Assembly (NCBI RefSeq): GCF_000223985.1
Contig: NZ_AFWV01000016.1
Span: forward strand, 1 to 64,000
DNA from: Thiocapsa marina 5811
Lineage (GTDB): Bacteria > Pseudomonadota > Gammaproteobacteria > Chromatiales > Chromatiaceae
Reading direction: 5' to 3'
DNA: 64,000 nt
Shown one piece after another: positions 52,550-61,525 of the stretch. A program made the position numbers and the translations under genes. The notes under the pieces are model-generated. The model did not search any database and was not told where the DNA came from. It saw only the letters and a program-made list of their open reading frames with translations. Each line of letters opens with the position of its first letter. Positions within the stretch are counted from its first letter, which is position 1.

Positions 52550-55297
52550 ATGATCAACGGCCCCCTGATCATCGGCATCTCCTTCGCGTACCTGGGTTTG
52601 CTCTTCGCGGTCGCCTATTGGGCCGACCGGCGCGCCGAGCAGGGCCGATCCGTCATTGCCCATCCGACAGTCTATGCCCTCTCGCTCGCCGTCTATTGCA
52701 CCGCTTGGACCTTTTACGGCAGCGTCGGGCGCGCCACCCAGAACGGCTTGGGTTTTCTCCCGATTTATCTCGGACCGACCCTGATCGCGCTGCTTTGGGG
52801 TTCACTCCTGCTCAAGATGGTGCGGGTCAGCAAGGCCGAGCGCATCACCTCCATCGCCGACTTCATCGCCTCGCGTTACGGCAAGAGTCAACTCCTCGGC
52901 GGACTCGTGACCATCATCGCCGTGATCGGCGTCGTGCCCTACATCGCGTTGCAGCTCAAGGCGATCGCCTGGAGCTTCACCATCCTGTCGCATTATCCGG
53001 AGGTCCGAATGCCGGTGCACGGCGATGGACCCTTTTGGGGCGACACCGCCTTCGTCGTGGCCCTGCTGCTGGCCGCATTCACCATCCTGTTCGGCACCCG
53101 TCATCTGGATGCGAGCGAGCGCCACGAAGGACTCGTCGCGGCGATCGCCTTCGAGTCCATCGTGAAGCTCGTCGCCTTTCTCGCGGTGGGCCTCTTCATC
53201 ACCTTCGGCCTGCTGGGACTCGGCGGGCCGGTCCTTCCGCCGCTCGAGGACAGCGCTGAGCTGAAACCCTTGCTCGAGCCGAGCGTTGCGCCCTTCGCAG
53301 ACTGGTTCGCGATCTCCGTGCTGGCCGGTCTGGCGGTCGTGCTCCTGCCGCGCCAGTTCCAGGTCGCGGTCGTGGAGAACAGCGACGAGCGCCATCTGCG
53401 CCGCGCGATCTGGCTCTTCCCGCTCTACCTCCTGCTCATCAACCTCTTCGTGGTCCCGATCGCGATCGCGGGTCTCCTGACCTTCCCGGACGGCTCGGTG
53501 AACGCCGATACCTTCATGCTGACCCTGCCGATCGCCTTCGAGCAGCCCTGGCTCGCGCTCTTGGTCTACATCGGCGGTCTCTCGGCAGCGACGGGCATGG
53601 TGATCGTGGAGACCATCGCACTCTCGACCATGGTCAGCAACGACCTGGTCCTGCCCTCACTCCTGCAACGCTGGCGCCGCCGTCCGCCGGCCGCGGACCT
53701 CGGGCGTCTGCTGCTGACCATCCGCCGCGGCGCCATCGTCGTGATCCTGCTGCTCGGCTTCCTCTACTACTGGCTGGCCGGCGAGGCCTATGCCTTGGTC
53801 GGCATCGGATTGATCAGCTTCGTCGCCGTCGCTCAGTTCGCACCCGCGGTGATCGGTGGTCTCTATTGGCGGGGCGGAACGCGCGAGGGCGCACTCGCGG
53901 GCTTGTCGGCGGGTTTTTTGGTCTGGATCTACACCCTGCTCCTGCCCTCCTTCGTGAAGTCCGGTTGGCTCCCGCCGGCATTCATGGAATCGGGTCTCGG
54001 CGGGGTCGACCTCCTGGCCCCGACGGCGCTGTTCGGACTCACCGGCTTGAACGAGATCACCCACGGTCTTTTCTGGAGCTTGACCGCGAACACCGGCGCC
54101 TTTCTCTTCGTCTCCTCGCTGCGCGCACCCAATGCCGCCGAGGCATCGCAGGCCGGGATCTTCGTCGATGCCTCGCGGCGCACCGCGCTCGCAAGCGCAC
54201 CCCTGTGGCGCGGGAGCGCGGAGATTACGGAGTTGATGACACTGGCCGAGCGCTTCCTCGGATCGGCGCGCACCCGCGCGGCCTTCACCCAATACGCACA
54301 CTTGCGCGGACTGGACTCGCCCGACGCGCTCCCGGCCGATGCGGAGACCGTCTATTTCGCCGAAACGCTCCTCTCCGGGGCGATCGGCGGCGCCTCTGCG
54401 CGCGTGATGGTCGCCTCCGTGACCGACGAGGAACCGCTCGGCCTCGACGAGGTCCTGAACATCCTCGACGAGGCATCCCAAATTCGCGCCTACAGCCGCC
54501 AGCTCGAGCAAAAGTCGCATGCCTTGGAAGCCGCGACCGAGGAGTTGCGCGCGGCGAACATCCGGCTTCAGGATCTGGACCGCATGAAGGACGATTTCAT
54601 CTCTTCGGTCACCCATGAGCTACGCACGCCGCTCTCCTCGATTCGCGCCTTCTCCGAGATCCTCTTCGACGATCCCGACATCGATCTCGAGCAACGCCGA
54701 CGCTTCCTCGGCATCCTGGTCAGCGAGACCGAGCGGCTCTCGCGCCTGGTCAACCAGGTGCTTGACCTCGCCAAGATCGAATCCGGCCATGCCGATTGGC
54801 GCTCGGAGGTGGTGGAGCTTCAGACGGTCATTCACCAAGCCGTGTCGGCCACCGAGCAGTATGTCGAGGAGCGCGGATGCAGCATCCGTCTCGAGCTACC
54901 CGGCGAGTCGGCCCTGGTCTGGGGCGACCGCGACCGCATCGTGCAGGTGCTGGTGAACCTCTTGTCCAACGCCGCCAAGTTCGCCCCGACTGGATCCGGC
55001 GAGGTCTGGATCCGTCTCGCGTCCGAGGGCACCGACTGGCGGGTCTGTGTCGAGGACAACGGCGACGGCATCCCCGAGAGCGACCTGGAGCTGATCTTCG
55101 AGAAGTTCCATCAGACCGCACGCGGCGGAGCCAAGCCCGGCGGGACCGGACTGGGTTTGCCCATCAGCCGTCGAATCATCGACAATCTAGGCGGCCGCAT
55201 TTGGGCGGAAAGCACGCCCGGAAAAGGTGCTACCCTCTGTTTCGACCTGCCTGCCCATCCGGGGAATCCAACGGACCGAAGACCTGACCATGAATAA
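52550..55297 (+). CDS. sensor histidine kinase with N-terminal sodium:solute symporter domain (CbrA-like)
   Basis: A 915-residue protein. Residues about 1-500 are a sodium:solute symporter domain with about 13 helices (YALSLAVYCTAWTFYGSVG, ITSIADFIASRYGKSQLLGG). A linker and coiled coil (about 635-680) follow, then a HisKA domain with His689 (SSVTHELRTPLSSIRAF) and a HATPase_c domain (NLLSNAAKFAPTGSG, GTGLGLPISRRI). Related kinases (CbrA, CrbS, MxtR) sense or transport histidine, acetate or similar carbon sources. It overlaps the response regulator gene by 8 bases, so the two are co-translated. Confidence 0.9.
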   Translation: MINGPLIIGISFAYLGLLFAVAYWADRRAEQGRSVIAHPTVYALSLAVYCTAWTFYGSVGRATQNGLGFLPIYLGPTLIALLWGSLLLKMVRVSKAERITSIADFIASRYGKSQLLGGLVTIIAVIGVVPYIALQLKAIAWSFTILSHYPEVRMPVHGDGPFWGDTAFVVALLLAAFTILFGTRHLDASERHEGLVAAIAFESIVKLVAFLAVGLFITFGLLGLGGPVLPPLEDSAELKPLLEPSVAPFADWFAISVLAGLAVVLLPRQFQVAVVENSDERHLRRAIWLFPLYLLLINLFVVPIAIAGLLTFPDGSVNADTFMLTLPIAFEQPWLALLVYIGGLSAATGMVIVETIALSTMVSNDLVLPSLLQRWRRRPPAADLGRLLLTIRRGAIVVILLLGFLYYWLAGEAYALVGIGLISFVAVAQFAPAVIGGLYWRGGTREGALAGLSAGFLVWIYTLLLPSFVKSGWLPPAFMESGLGGVDLLAPTALFGLTGLNEITHGLFWSLTANTGAFLFVSSLRAPNAAEASQAGIFVDASRRTALASAPLWRGSAEITELMTLAERFLGSARTRAAFTQYAHLRGLDSPDALPADAETVYFAETLLSGAIGGASARVMVASVTDEEPLGLDEVLNILDEASQIRAYSRQLEQKSHALEAATEELRAANIRLQDLDRMKDDFISSVTHELRTPLSSIRAFSEILFDDPDIDLEQRRRFLGILVSETERLSRLVNQVLDLAKIESGHADWRSEVVELQTVIHQAVSATEQYVEERGCSIRLELPGESALVWGDRDRIVQVLVNLLSNAAKFAPTGSGEVWIRLASEGTDWRVCVEDNGDGIPESDLELIFEKFHQTARGGAKPGGTGLGLPISRRIIDNLGGRIWAESTPGKGATLCFDLPAHPGNPTDRRPDHE

Positions 55298-55661
55298 GCG
55301 GATCCTGATCGTCGATGACGAGCCCAACATCGTCATTTCGCTCGAATTTCTGATGATGCGCGAGGGACATGAGGTCCGCGTGGCGCGCGACGGCGAGGCC
55401 GGCTTGGCCGCGGTGCGGACCCATCGCCCGGACCTCGTCGTGCTCGATGTCATGATGCCCAAACTGGACGGTTTCGCCGTGCTCGAGGCGGTGCGCTCGG
55501 ATCCCGATTTGGCCGGAACCAGGATCCTGATGCTCACCGCGAAGGGACGCGAGGCGGAGCAGAACAAGGGGCTCGCCCTCGGTGCAGACGCCTACATGTC
55601 TAAACCCTTCTCGACCCGAGACCTGGTCGACAAGGTCAAGGAACTGCTCGATCGTACCTAA
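55290..55661 (+). CDS. single-domain response regulator
   Basis: A 123-residue CheY-like receiver with Asp53 (LVVLDVMMPKLDG), DD at 8-9, Thr/Ser switch (MLTAKG) and Lys in YMSKPFS. No output domain. It overlaps the kinase stop (ATGAATAA) and probably passes the signal by protein contact. The likely partner is the CBS/DUF294 protein encoded 18 bases downstream. Confidence 0.9.
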   Translation: MNKRILIVDDEPNIVISLEFLMMREGHEVRVARDGEAGLAAVRTHRPDLVVLDVMMPKLDGFAVLEAVRSDPDLAGTRILMLTAKGREAEQNKGLALGADAYMSKPFSTRDLVDKVKELLDRT

Positions 55662-55679
55662 CGAGGACGGAGCAACAGC

Positions 55680-57152
55680 ATGCCCGAGACCGATCACCCT
55701 GCGAGCGAACTTTCGGATCTCCTGGCCGCGGGGGGAACCGACCAGGGGCTTCTGCGCAGCCTGGCGCGGCGAGAGCCGCTGATCGTCGGCCCCGGAACCA
55801 GCCTGCGCGAGACCCTCTATCACTTCAGTCAGGATCATCTGGACGCCGCGGTCGTCTGCGATCCCGTCAGCGGCCTTCCACTGGGCCTGATCCGGCTGCG
55901 CGATATGCTGCATGTCATCGGATTCGAGGGCGGCGGGCTCGACGACCCTGTCGCCGTCCACATGATCGGCGCACCCCTCACGCTCACCGCGGATGCACCC
56001 GCGCATCGCGCACGGGTCATGATGGCCAAGCGCGGTGTGGAGCACCTGCTCCTGACCGAGCACGACGGGCGCCTCTTCGGTCTGGTCAGTCAAGCCGACC
56101 TGCTGGGGCTACGCGCCGGCGGTGCGGACACGCTGATCGCGGGGATCAAGGCCGCTCGCGACGTCGAGGCGATGGCGCTTGCCGCGGATCGGGTGCGGCG
56201 GCGCGGCGCGGAGCTCTTCCACTCCGGCATGGGCGTCGAGACGCTCTGCTACTGGATGTCCGGTCTCAACGACCTGATCGCGATGCGGGTCATCGAGCTG
56301 ATCGAAGACGAGTTCGACCTCCCCGCCGTGCCCTGGTGCTGGATGGCATTCGGCTCGGAGGGTCGCCTGGAGCAGACCTTCTCGACCGATCAGGACAACG
56401 GCCTGCTCTTCGTGCCGCCGGACCCGGAGAGCACCGAGTCGGTCCGTCGAGCCTTCCTGCCGTTCGCTCAAGCGGTCAACCAGGCGCTGCATTTCTGCGG
56501 CTTCGAGCGCTGCCGGGGCAACATCATGGCCGGCAACCCCGACTGGTGCCTGAGTGCGGACGAGTGGCGCAAGCACTTCCGGACCTGGCTGCGCGAGCCC
56601 GAGCCCGAGGCCCTGCTCAACGCCGTCATCTTCTTCGATTTCCGCCCGCTTTACGGCAACGACGAACCGGTCGACCGTCTGCGCGATTGGCTGAGCCGCA
56701 CCGCGCCCGAGCAGACGCGCTTCTTCCACTGTCTCGCCGAGCAGGCTCTCGGGGTTGCCCCGCCGATCGGCTGGGCCGGGCAATTCGCGTTCGATCACAA
56801 TCGCGATTTCCCGCACACCATCGATCTGAAGACCCAGGGCGCGCGCTTCTTCATGGACGCCGGCCGGCTCTGGGCGCTTAAGCACGGCATCTGGGCAACC
56901 AGCACGGCGGAGCGTTTGCGTCTGGCCGGTGCCGCAAAACGACGCGACCCCGAAGAGATCGCCGCCGAGATCGAGTCCTTCCACTTGATCCAGCGGTTCC
57001 GCATCCACCAACAGCTCACGACCAAGGATCCTGACGCCGTCAACCGGGTCGACCCCGACGACCTCAACGAGCTGCACCGCTTGATGCTCAAAGAAGCGTT
57101 CAAGCAGGCCAAAAAGATCCAGACGCGCATCAAACAGGAGCTCGCCCCGTAG
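55680..57152 (+). CDS. CBS-pair and DUF294 nucleotidyltransferase-like signalling protein
   Basis: A 490-residue cytoplasmic protein. Two CBS motifs (about 25-150; GLPLGLIRLRDMLHVIGF and GRLFGLVSQADLLGL) are followed by a DUF294 nucleotidyltransferase-like domain (about 200-490) with the GS...DxD pattern in AFGSEGRLEQTFSTDQDNG, and a C-terminal DUF294_C helical part. DUF294/CBS proteins are frequently encoded next to SSS-type kinases or acetate/solute uptake genes. It is the third gene of this operon. Likely binds adenosine nucleotides; enzymatic activity is unknown. Confidence 0.85.
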   Translation: MPETDHPASELSDLLAAGGTDQGLLRSLARREPLIVGPGTSLRETLYHFSQDHLDAAVVCDPVSGLPLGLIRLRDMLHVIGFEGGGLDDPVAVHMIGAPLTLTADAPAHRARVMMAKRGVEHLLLTEHDGRLFGLVSQADLLGLRAGGADTLIAGIKAARDVEAMALAADRVRRRGAELFHSGMGVETLCYWMSGLNDLIAMRVIELIEDEFDLPAVPWCWMAFGSEGRLEQTFSTDQDNGLLFVPPDPESTESVRRAFLPFAQAVNQALHFCGFERCRGNIMAGNPDWCLSADEWRKHFRTWLREPEPEALLNAVIFFDFRPLYGNDEPVDRLRDWLSRTAPEQTRFFHCLAEQALGVAPPIGWAGQFAFDHNRDFPHTIDLKTQGARFFMDAGRLWALKHGIWATSTAERLRLAGAAKRRDPEEIAAEIESFHLIQRFRIHQQLTTKDPDAVNRVDPDDLNELHRLMLKEAFKQAKKIQTRIKQELAP

Positions 57153-57167
57153 GTTGCGCGGAAACGA

Positions 57168-57935
57168 CTACGGGGTAAGGACTGCTGCGAGGATCACAAC
57201 GGCGAGCAGGAGCGCCGTCTCGGTGATCTCGACGAGCGCACCGGCGGTATCTCCGGTAAACCCGGCGATCCGGCTCATCATGGTTCGGCGGGATAGACCG
57301 AAGACCAGAAGCGTCATGAGGCAAAGCGCGAACCCGATCCAGCCGGCGATCCAGACGCTGACGATCCCCGCAATCAGGGTGACCGCCCAAGCTGCGCGAC
57401 GCGGCAGTTGCGCCACCTGCTCGGACGCCATCCCATGGGCCCTGGCATAGGGTGTGGTCAGCATCAGGAGCGGCAACTGCGCACGCGCCAACAGCGGAAT
57501 CAGGATCAGAAGCCAAGCCGAACCGCCGGCCATCAGGGCCTGAAGCGCGGCCCATTTCGCAATCAGGACGAGCCCGATCGCGGTCACCGCGGCCGGTCCG
57601 CTGCGCGGGTCTTTCATGATCTCCAGGGTCCGCTCGCGGCTCGCGATCCCGCCGACCCAAGCGTCCGCGCTGTCGGCCAGACCATCCAGGTGCAGCGCCC
57701 CGGTGGACCAGACCCAGAGGATCAGGACCAAGGCCGCCGCGACGCCCGGATCCACGGGCACGAGCGCACCCCCGCCAAGCGCCAGCAAACAGCCCAGCAA
57801 CGCTCCGATGAGCGGATACCAAGGCACCGACAGACCCGCAAGCAGACCCGCAAGTCCGGGCTCGATCTCACGGGGCTCGGGAAACGGCAGACGCGTGAGC
57901 AGACGTCCGGCAAGCCAAAGCGGACGCAGGTCCAC
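57168..57935 (-). CDS. cobS: adenosylcobinamide-GDP ribazoletransferase (cobalamin synthase)
   Basis: A 255-residue membrane protein with the CobS acidic motif GALHLDGLADSADAWVGG and RSGPAAVTAIGLVLIAKW. It joins alpha-ribazole to adenosylcobinamide-GDP, the last assembly step of the nucleotide loop. The GTG start abuts the cobC stop directly (TGAGTG). It is the last gene of the btuM-cob operon. Confidence 0.93.
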   Translation of the reverse strand: MDLRPLWLAGRLLTRLPFPEPREIEPGLAGLLAGLSVPWYPLIGALLGCLLALGGGALVPVDPGVAAALVLILWVWSTGALHLDGLADSADAWVGGIASRERTLEIMKDPRSGPAAVTAIGLVLIAKWAALQALMAGGSAWLLILIPLLARAQLPLLMLTTPYARAHGMASEQVAQLPRRAAWAVTLIAGIVSVWIAGWIGFALCLMTLLVFGLSRRTMMSRIAGFTGDTAGALVEITETALLLAVVILAAVLTP

Positions 57936-58517
57936 TCAGGGAGGCCCGTGGCGCATGAGACTGGGTCGCCCGGGTGACTCAGGTATGCGCAGGCGCGTCA
58001 AACAGGCCGGTGGAACCTCGATCAAGAGCGACGCCTCGGGCGGCATCCTCAGCATCTCGGCGAGGACGACCCGGATCACGCCGCCGTGGGTCACGGCCAG
58101 GGTGAAGGGCTCGTCCTCGGCGCACACCTGATCCCACGCGGCCAGAACCCGCTCGCGAAAGCGCTCGAACGGCTCGCCGTCGGGCGGCGTGTAACCGACC
58201 GGATCATCCCAAAACCGGGTCAGCTCCTCGGCCGGGATCTGATGCGCGGCCAGCCCCTCCCAGGCGCCGAAGCCGCGCTCGCGCAGCCCGGGCAGGATCG
58301 ATACCGACAGGTTGCGGCTCTCGGCGAGGCGGTGCGCGAATGCGCTGCATCGCTGCGATGGCGAGCAGACGACCCGCGTCCAATCCGGATCGACGGCGGT
58401 CGCACGGGCCATCTGATTCCAGCCTTCCTCGCTCAGGGGGTCGTCATGCCCGCCCCGAAAACGCGCACCGCCCTGCGCCTCGCCGTGGCGCAGCAGATCC
58501 ACGAACCGATCAGGCAT
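57936..58517 (-). CDS. cobC: alpha-ribazole phosphatase (histidine phosphatase family)
   Basis: A 193-residue phosphoglycerate-mutase-like phosphatase with the catalytic motif RHGEA (Arg10-His11-Gly12) and the second histidine in VTHGGVIRVV. It removes the phosphate of alpha-ribazole-phosphate or adenosylcobalamin-phosphate. The ATG at 58517 overlaps the cobT stop (TGATG). Context supports CobC over general phosphatases. Confidence 0.85.
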   Translation of the reverse strand: MPDRFVDLLRHGEAQGGARFRGGHDDPLSEEGWNQMARATAVDPDWTRVVCSPSQRCSAFAHRLAESRNLSVSILPGLRERGFGAWEGLAAHQIPAEELTRFWDDPVGYTPPDGEPFERFRERVLAAWDQVCAEDEPFTLAVTHGGVIRVVLAEMLRMPPEASLLIEVPPACLTRLRIPESPGRPSLMRHGPP

Positions 58518-59572
58518 CAGACCTCGCTCACCCCGGCCTCGCCGAAGGTCGCCATCTGCTGATGGAGTGCGCACGCCAGCCGCAACAGGGGCACGGCGAC
58601 GGCGGCGCCGCTGGCTTCACCGAGTCGCAGCCCCAGATCGAGCAGCGGGTCGGCATCCAGCGCGGCCATGATGCGACGATGTCCGGGTTCCGCCGAGCCG
58701 TGCGAGAACAAGAGCCAATCACGCACCTCGGGCTGCATGCGCACGGCGGCGAGCGCCGATGCGCTCACGATGAAGCCGTCGACCAAGACCGGGAGTCCAC
58801 GCTGCGCGGCCGTGATAAAGGCACCGACCATCGCCGCAAGCTCGAAACCGGAGAGTCGAGCCAGCAGATCCAACGGGGTGCGATCGGAGCTGCCGTGAAT
58901 CGCGAGCGCCTTGGTGATGACCTCCGCCTTGCGCACGACCCCGGGCTCATCCAGCCCGGTGCCGGGACCGACCAGCGCAGCGGCGGGCAGATCGAGCAGC
59001 GCACAGGCCAAGGCCGTCGCTGCGGTCGTGTTGGCGATCCCCATCTCGCCGCAGATCAACAAACGCGCCCCGCTGTCCACCGCACGCTCGGTCGCGGCGC
59101 GACCGGCATTCATGGCTGCGGCGAGTTGCTCGTCGGTCATCGCCGGCTCGCGCGCGATGTTTCCGGTGCCCGCGCCGATGCGCTCGGAGCGCACGTTCGG
59201 GATCGGTCCCGGGTCCTCGACCGTCCCGAGATCCGTGATCTCCATGCGCGCATCCAATGCACGGGCGAGCACCGAGATCGCTGCACCGCCGCCGGCGATG
59301 TTTCGCACCATCTGGTTGGTAACGGTCTGGGGGAAGGCCGACACACCCTCGGCCGCAACACCGTGATCGGCGGCGAACAGCAAGATCTGCACCGGATCAG
59401 GCGACGGTGTGGGGGTACCCTGCAATCCGGCAAGCCGAATCGCGATCTCTTCGAGTCGGCCCAGCGAGCCGCGCGGTTTGGTGAGCTGATCCTGCCGCCG
59501 CCGCGCCGCATCGGCGGCCATGGCATCGATCGGCAGACACGGTTGGCTGATCCAGCGCAGACCTTCGATCAT
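58517..59572 (-). CDS. cobT: nicotinate-nucleotide--dimethylbenzimidazole phosphoribosyltransferase
   Basis: A 351-residue enzyme with the CobT features [50 protein letters not shown] and the catalytic glutamate near [13 protein letters not shown]. It activates dimethylbenzimidazole as alpha-ribazole-phosphate. It overlaps cobU by ATGA and cobC by TGATG. Confidence 0.95.
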   Translation of the reverse strand: MIEGLRWISQPCLPIDAMAADAARRRQDQLTKPRGSLGRLEEIAIRLAGLQGTPTPSPDPVQILLFAADHGVAAEGVSAFPQTVTNQMVRNIAGGGAAISVLARALDARMEITDLGTVEDPGPIPNVRSERIGAGTGNIAREPAMTDEQLAAAMNAGRAATERAVDSGARLLICGEMGIANTTAATALACALLDLPAAALVGPGTGLDEPGVVRKAEVITKALAIHGSSDRTPLDLLARLSGFELAAMVGAFITAAQRGLPVLVDGFIVSASALAAVRMQPEVRDWLLFSHGSAEPGHRRIMAALDADPLLDLGLRLGEASGAAVAVPLLRLACALHQQMATFGEAGVSEV

Positions 59573-60126
59573 GTCGATTCTCCTTTGAGCATGAGCGGCA
59601 AGCCGGCGACGGTCAGCACGACCCGGTCACAGCGCGCGGCCAAATCCTGGTGCAGCACGCCGGCGAGGTCACAAAACCGCCGCGAGAGTGCTCCGAGCGG
59701 GACCACGCCCATGCTTGTCTCGTTGCCGACCATGATCAGGCGTCCGGGCGCCCGTGAAACGACATCGAGCAGGGCCCGGGTCTGATCGTGCAGACCCGAT
59801 TCATCGGTTTTCATAAGCCAATTCGTCAACCAAAGTGTAAGACAGTCGACCAGGATGCAGCGATCGGGCGCACATTCGCGCGCCAGCACCTCGGCCAAGA
59901 GGAGCGGTTCTTCAACGAGACCCCAGTCGGGCGGGCGACGTTCGCGATGCCCGGCAATCCGCCGTGTCATCTCGGCGTCCCCCGCGCGGGCGGTCGCGAC
60001 ATAGACGACCGGAAGTGCGCTTTCGATGGCCAGACGCTCGGCCAGGCGGCTCTTGCCCGAGCGCACCCCGCCGAGGATCAGGCAGCGTCCGCCCCCGTCG
60101 GAGCGGGGGCGGGACGGATGATCCAT
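59569..60126 (-). CDS. cobU: adenosylcobinamide kinase / guanylyltransferase
   Basis: A 185-residue protein with the P-loop [29 protein letters not shown] and [13 protein letters not shown]. It phosphorylates and guanylylates adenosylcobinamide. The ATG at 60126 is chosen because the P-loop lies at the normal distance; the longer frame runs into cobO. Two bases separate it from the cobO stop. Confidence 0.93.
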   Translation of the reverse strand: MDHPSRPRSDGGGRCLILGGVRSGKSRLAERLAIESALPVVYVATARAGDAEMTRRIAGHRERRPPDWGLVEEPLLLAEVLARECAPDRCILVDCLTLWLTNWLMKTDESGLHDQTRALLDVVSRAPGRLIMVGNETSMGVVPLGALSRRFCDLAGVLHQDLAARCDRVVLTVAGLPLMLKGEST

Positions 60127-60128
60127 AC

Positions 60129-60734
60129 TCAGAGCTCGACCCCTTTCTGCGCCATGATGCCTGCATCGAAGGCATGCTTGAGCGGGCGCATCTCGGTGAC
60201 CGTGTCGGCGATCTCGATCAACTCCGCAGGCGCCGCACGGCCGGTGACGACCGCATGCTGATGGATGGGACGGTTCTGCAGTGCATCGAGAACCACATCG
60301 AGCGGCACCAGGCGAAGCTTGAGCGCAATGTTGAGCTCGTCCATCACCACCATGCCGAACGCCGGATCGGCGAGGAAGGCCGCGGCCTTCTCCCAGGCCG
60401 CCATCGCCGCGCGTCGATCCGCCTCGGCGTCCTGCGTCTCCCAGGTGAAACCCTCGCCCATCACATGGTATTCGAGCTCGGGAAACCGCCGGAAGAAGGC
60501 CTCTTCCCCCGTCGCGAAGCTCCCCTTGATGAACTGGACCACGGCGACCTTCATGCCGTGACCCATCGCGCGGGCGACCATCCCGAAGGCCGAGGAGCTC
60601 TTGCCCTTGCCGTTGCCGGTGTTGACGATCAGGACACCGCAGTCCTGATCGGCCCGCGCAATCCGTGCATCGACGAGCTCCTTTTGGCGCTGCATGCGCC
60701 GGCGATGGCGCTCCTGCGCGCTCTCGTCGGTCAT
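60129..60734 (-). CDS. cobO: cob(I)alamin adenosyltransferase (corrinoid adenosyltransferase)
   Basis: A 201-residue CobA/CobO/BtuR protein with the P-loop NTGNGKGKSSSAFGM, the FIKG strand (VVQFIKGSFATGEE) and MDELNIALKLRLV. It transfers the adenosyl group to corrinoids. It overlaps btuM by 4 bases. Confidence 0.95.
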   Translation of the reverse strand: MTDESAQERHRRRMQRQKELVDARIARADQDCGVLIVNTGNGKGKSSSAFGMVARAMGHGMKVAVVQFIKGSFATGEEAFFRRFPELEYHVMGEGFTWETQDAEADRRAAMAAWEKAAAFLADPAFGMVVMDELNIALKLRLVPLDVVLDALQNRPIHQHAVVTGRAAPAELIEIADTVTEMRPLKHAFDAGIMAQKGVEL

Positions 60735-61318
60735 TGCGGACGGGCACGCTCGGAACGCGCACCCGGCAGGGCGCGCGTCAAGGTCAGATGAACCACCGCA
60801 GCCAGGCCCACGTAGACCATCAGGTGCAGCAGGGTCGCCGGCATGTAGGTTGCGAAGCGCCCGAGCAGCTCGACCGCGCTCAGGTCGGCAAAGCGACCGG
60901 AGAAGAGATAGAAGCCGCCACTGGCGAAGACCTCCGACAGGACACCGCCGGCAAGCAGGACGCCGAAGAGCAGAGGCAGGCTATCCTTGGTCATTTCGAG
61001 ACGACCGGCCGACCAGCGACCCATCCCCCAGACCACACCGTAGGCCGGAATCAACATCCAATAGGCCGCGGTCATGCAATAGCCGCTCACGCCGCCCCAA
61101 CCGATCGCGGTCAGATCGATGACGGTCGCCAGACCGAACAGGGCCGGGAAGCCCCAGATCGAGCGCAGGTACAGACCGGCCAGGAAGAAGACGGCCAGAG
61201 AGGCATCCGGAAGATGATGAGCCAGCGGTGCAAACTGCTGGCCGCGGGTCGCAGCCATGAGCGCGGCCAAGCCAAGGCCGATCAGGATACGGCTGCGAGA
61301 GTCTGTGATGGGGGTCAT
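60731..61318 (-). CDS. btuM: BtuM-like vitamin B12 transporter (solitary ECF S-component)
   Basis: A 195-residue membrane protein with about six helices. ATRGQQFAPLAHHLPDASLA, FFLAGLYLRSIWGFPAL and GGVSGYC (Cys81) correspond to the conserved parts of BtuM of Thiobacillus denitrificans, where this cysteine coordinates the cobalamin cobalt. BtuM imports cobalamin without a dedicated ECF module. Here it heads the cob salvage operon, and btuB lies next in the same orientation, giving outer- and inner-membrane B12 uptake together. Confidence 0.78.
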   Translation of the reverse strand: MTPITDSRSRILIGLGLAALMAATRGQQFAPLAHHLPDASLAVFFLAGLYLRSIWGFPALFGLATVIDLTAIGWGGVSGYCMTAAYWMLIPAYGVVWGMGRWSAGRLEMTKDSLPLLFGVLLAGGVLSEVFASGGFYLFSGRFADLSAVELLGRFATYMPATLLHLMVYVGLAAVVHLTLTRALPGARSERARPQ

Positions 61319-61440
61319 GTGGTCGGATCTCCTGGTCGTGTCGCCGGGGCGACAATGTGGTGTTGCTCAAGTCTCGTACGGCCATTGTAGGTGGTCGCAC
61401 GGGGTGTCGAAAGCGGAACGAGGTCGGGTGGACAAGCTAT

Positions 61441-61519
61441 GTAGGGTGGACAAGCGTAGCGCAGTCCACCAGCGCCGGCACAGGGCTCGGTGGACTTCGC
61501 TCTCGCTCGTCCACCCTAC
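61441..61519. repeat. palindromic GGTGGAC repeat
   Basis: GTAGGGTGGAC at 61441 pairs with GTCCACCCTAC at 61509-61519; inner CAGTCCACC and GGTGGACTTC repeat the same theme. This type of palindrome is a common intergenic repeat in proteobacteria. It lies between btuM and btuB and may attenuate transcription there. Confidence 0.7.
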
Positions 61520-61525
61520 GGGTTT

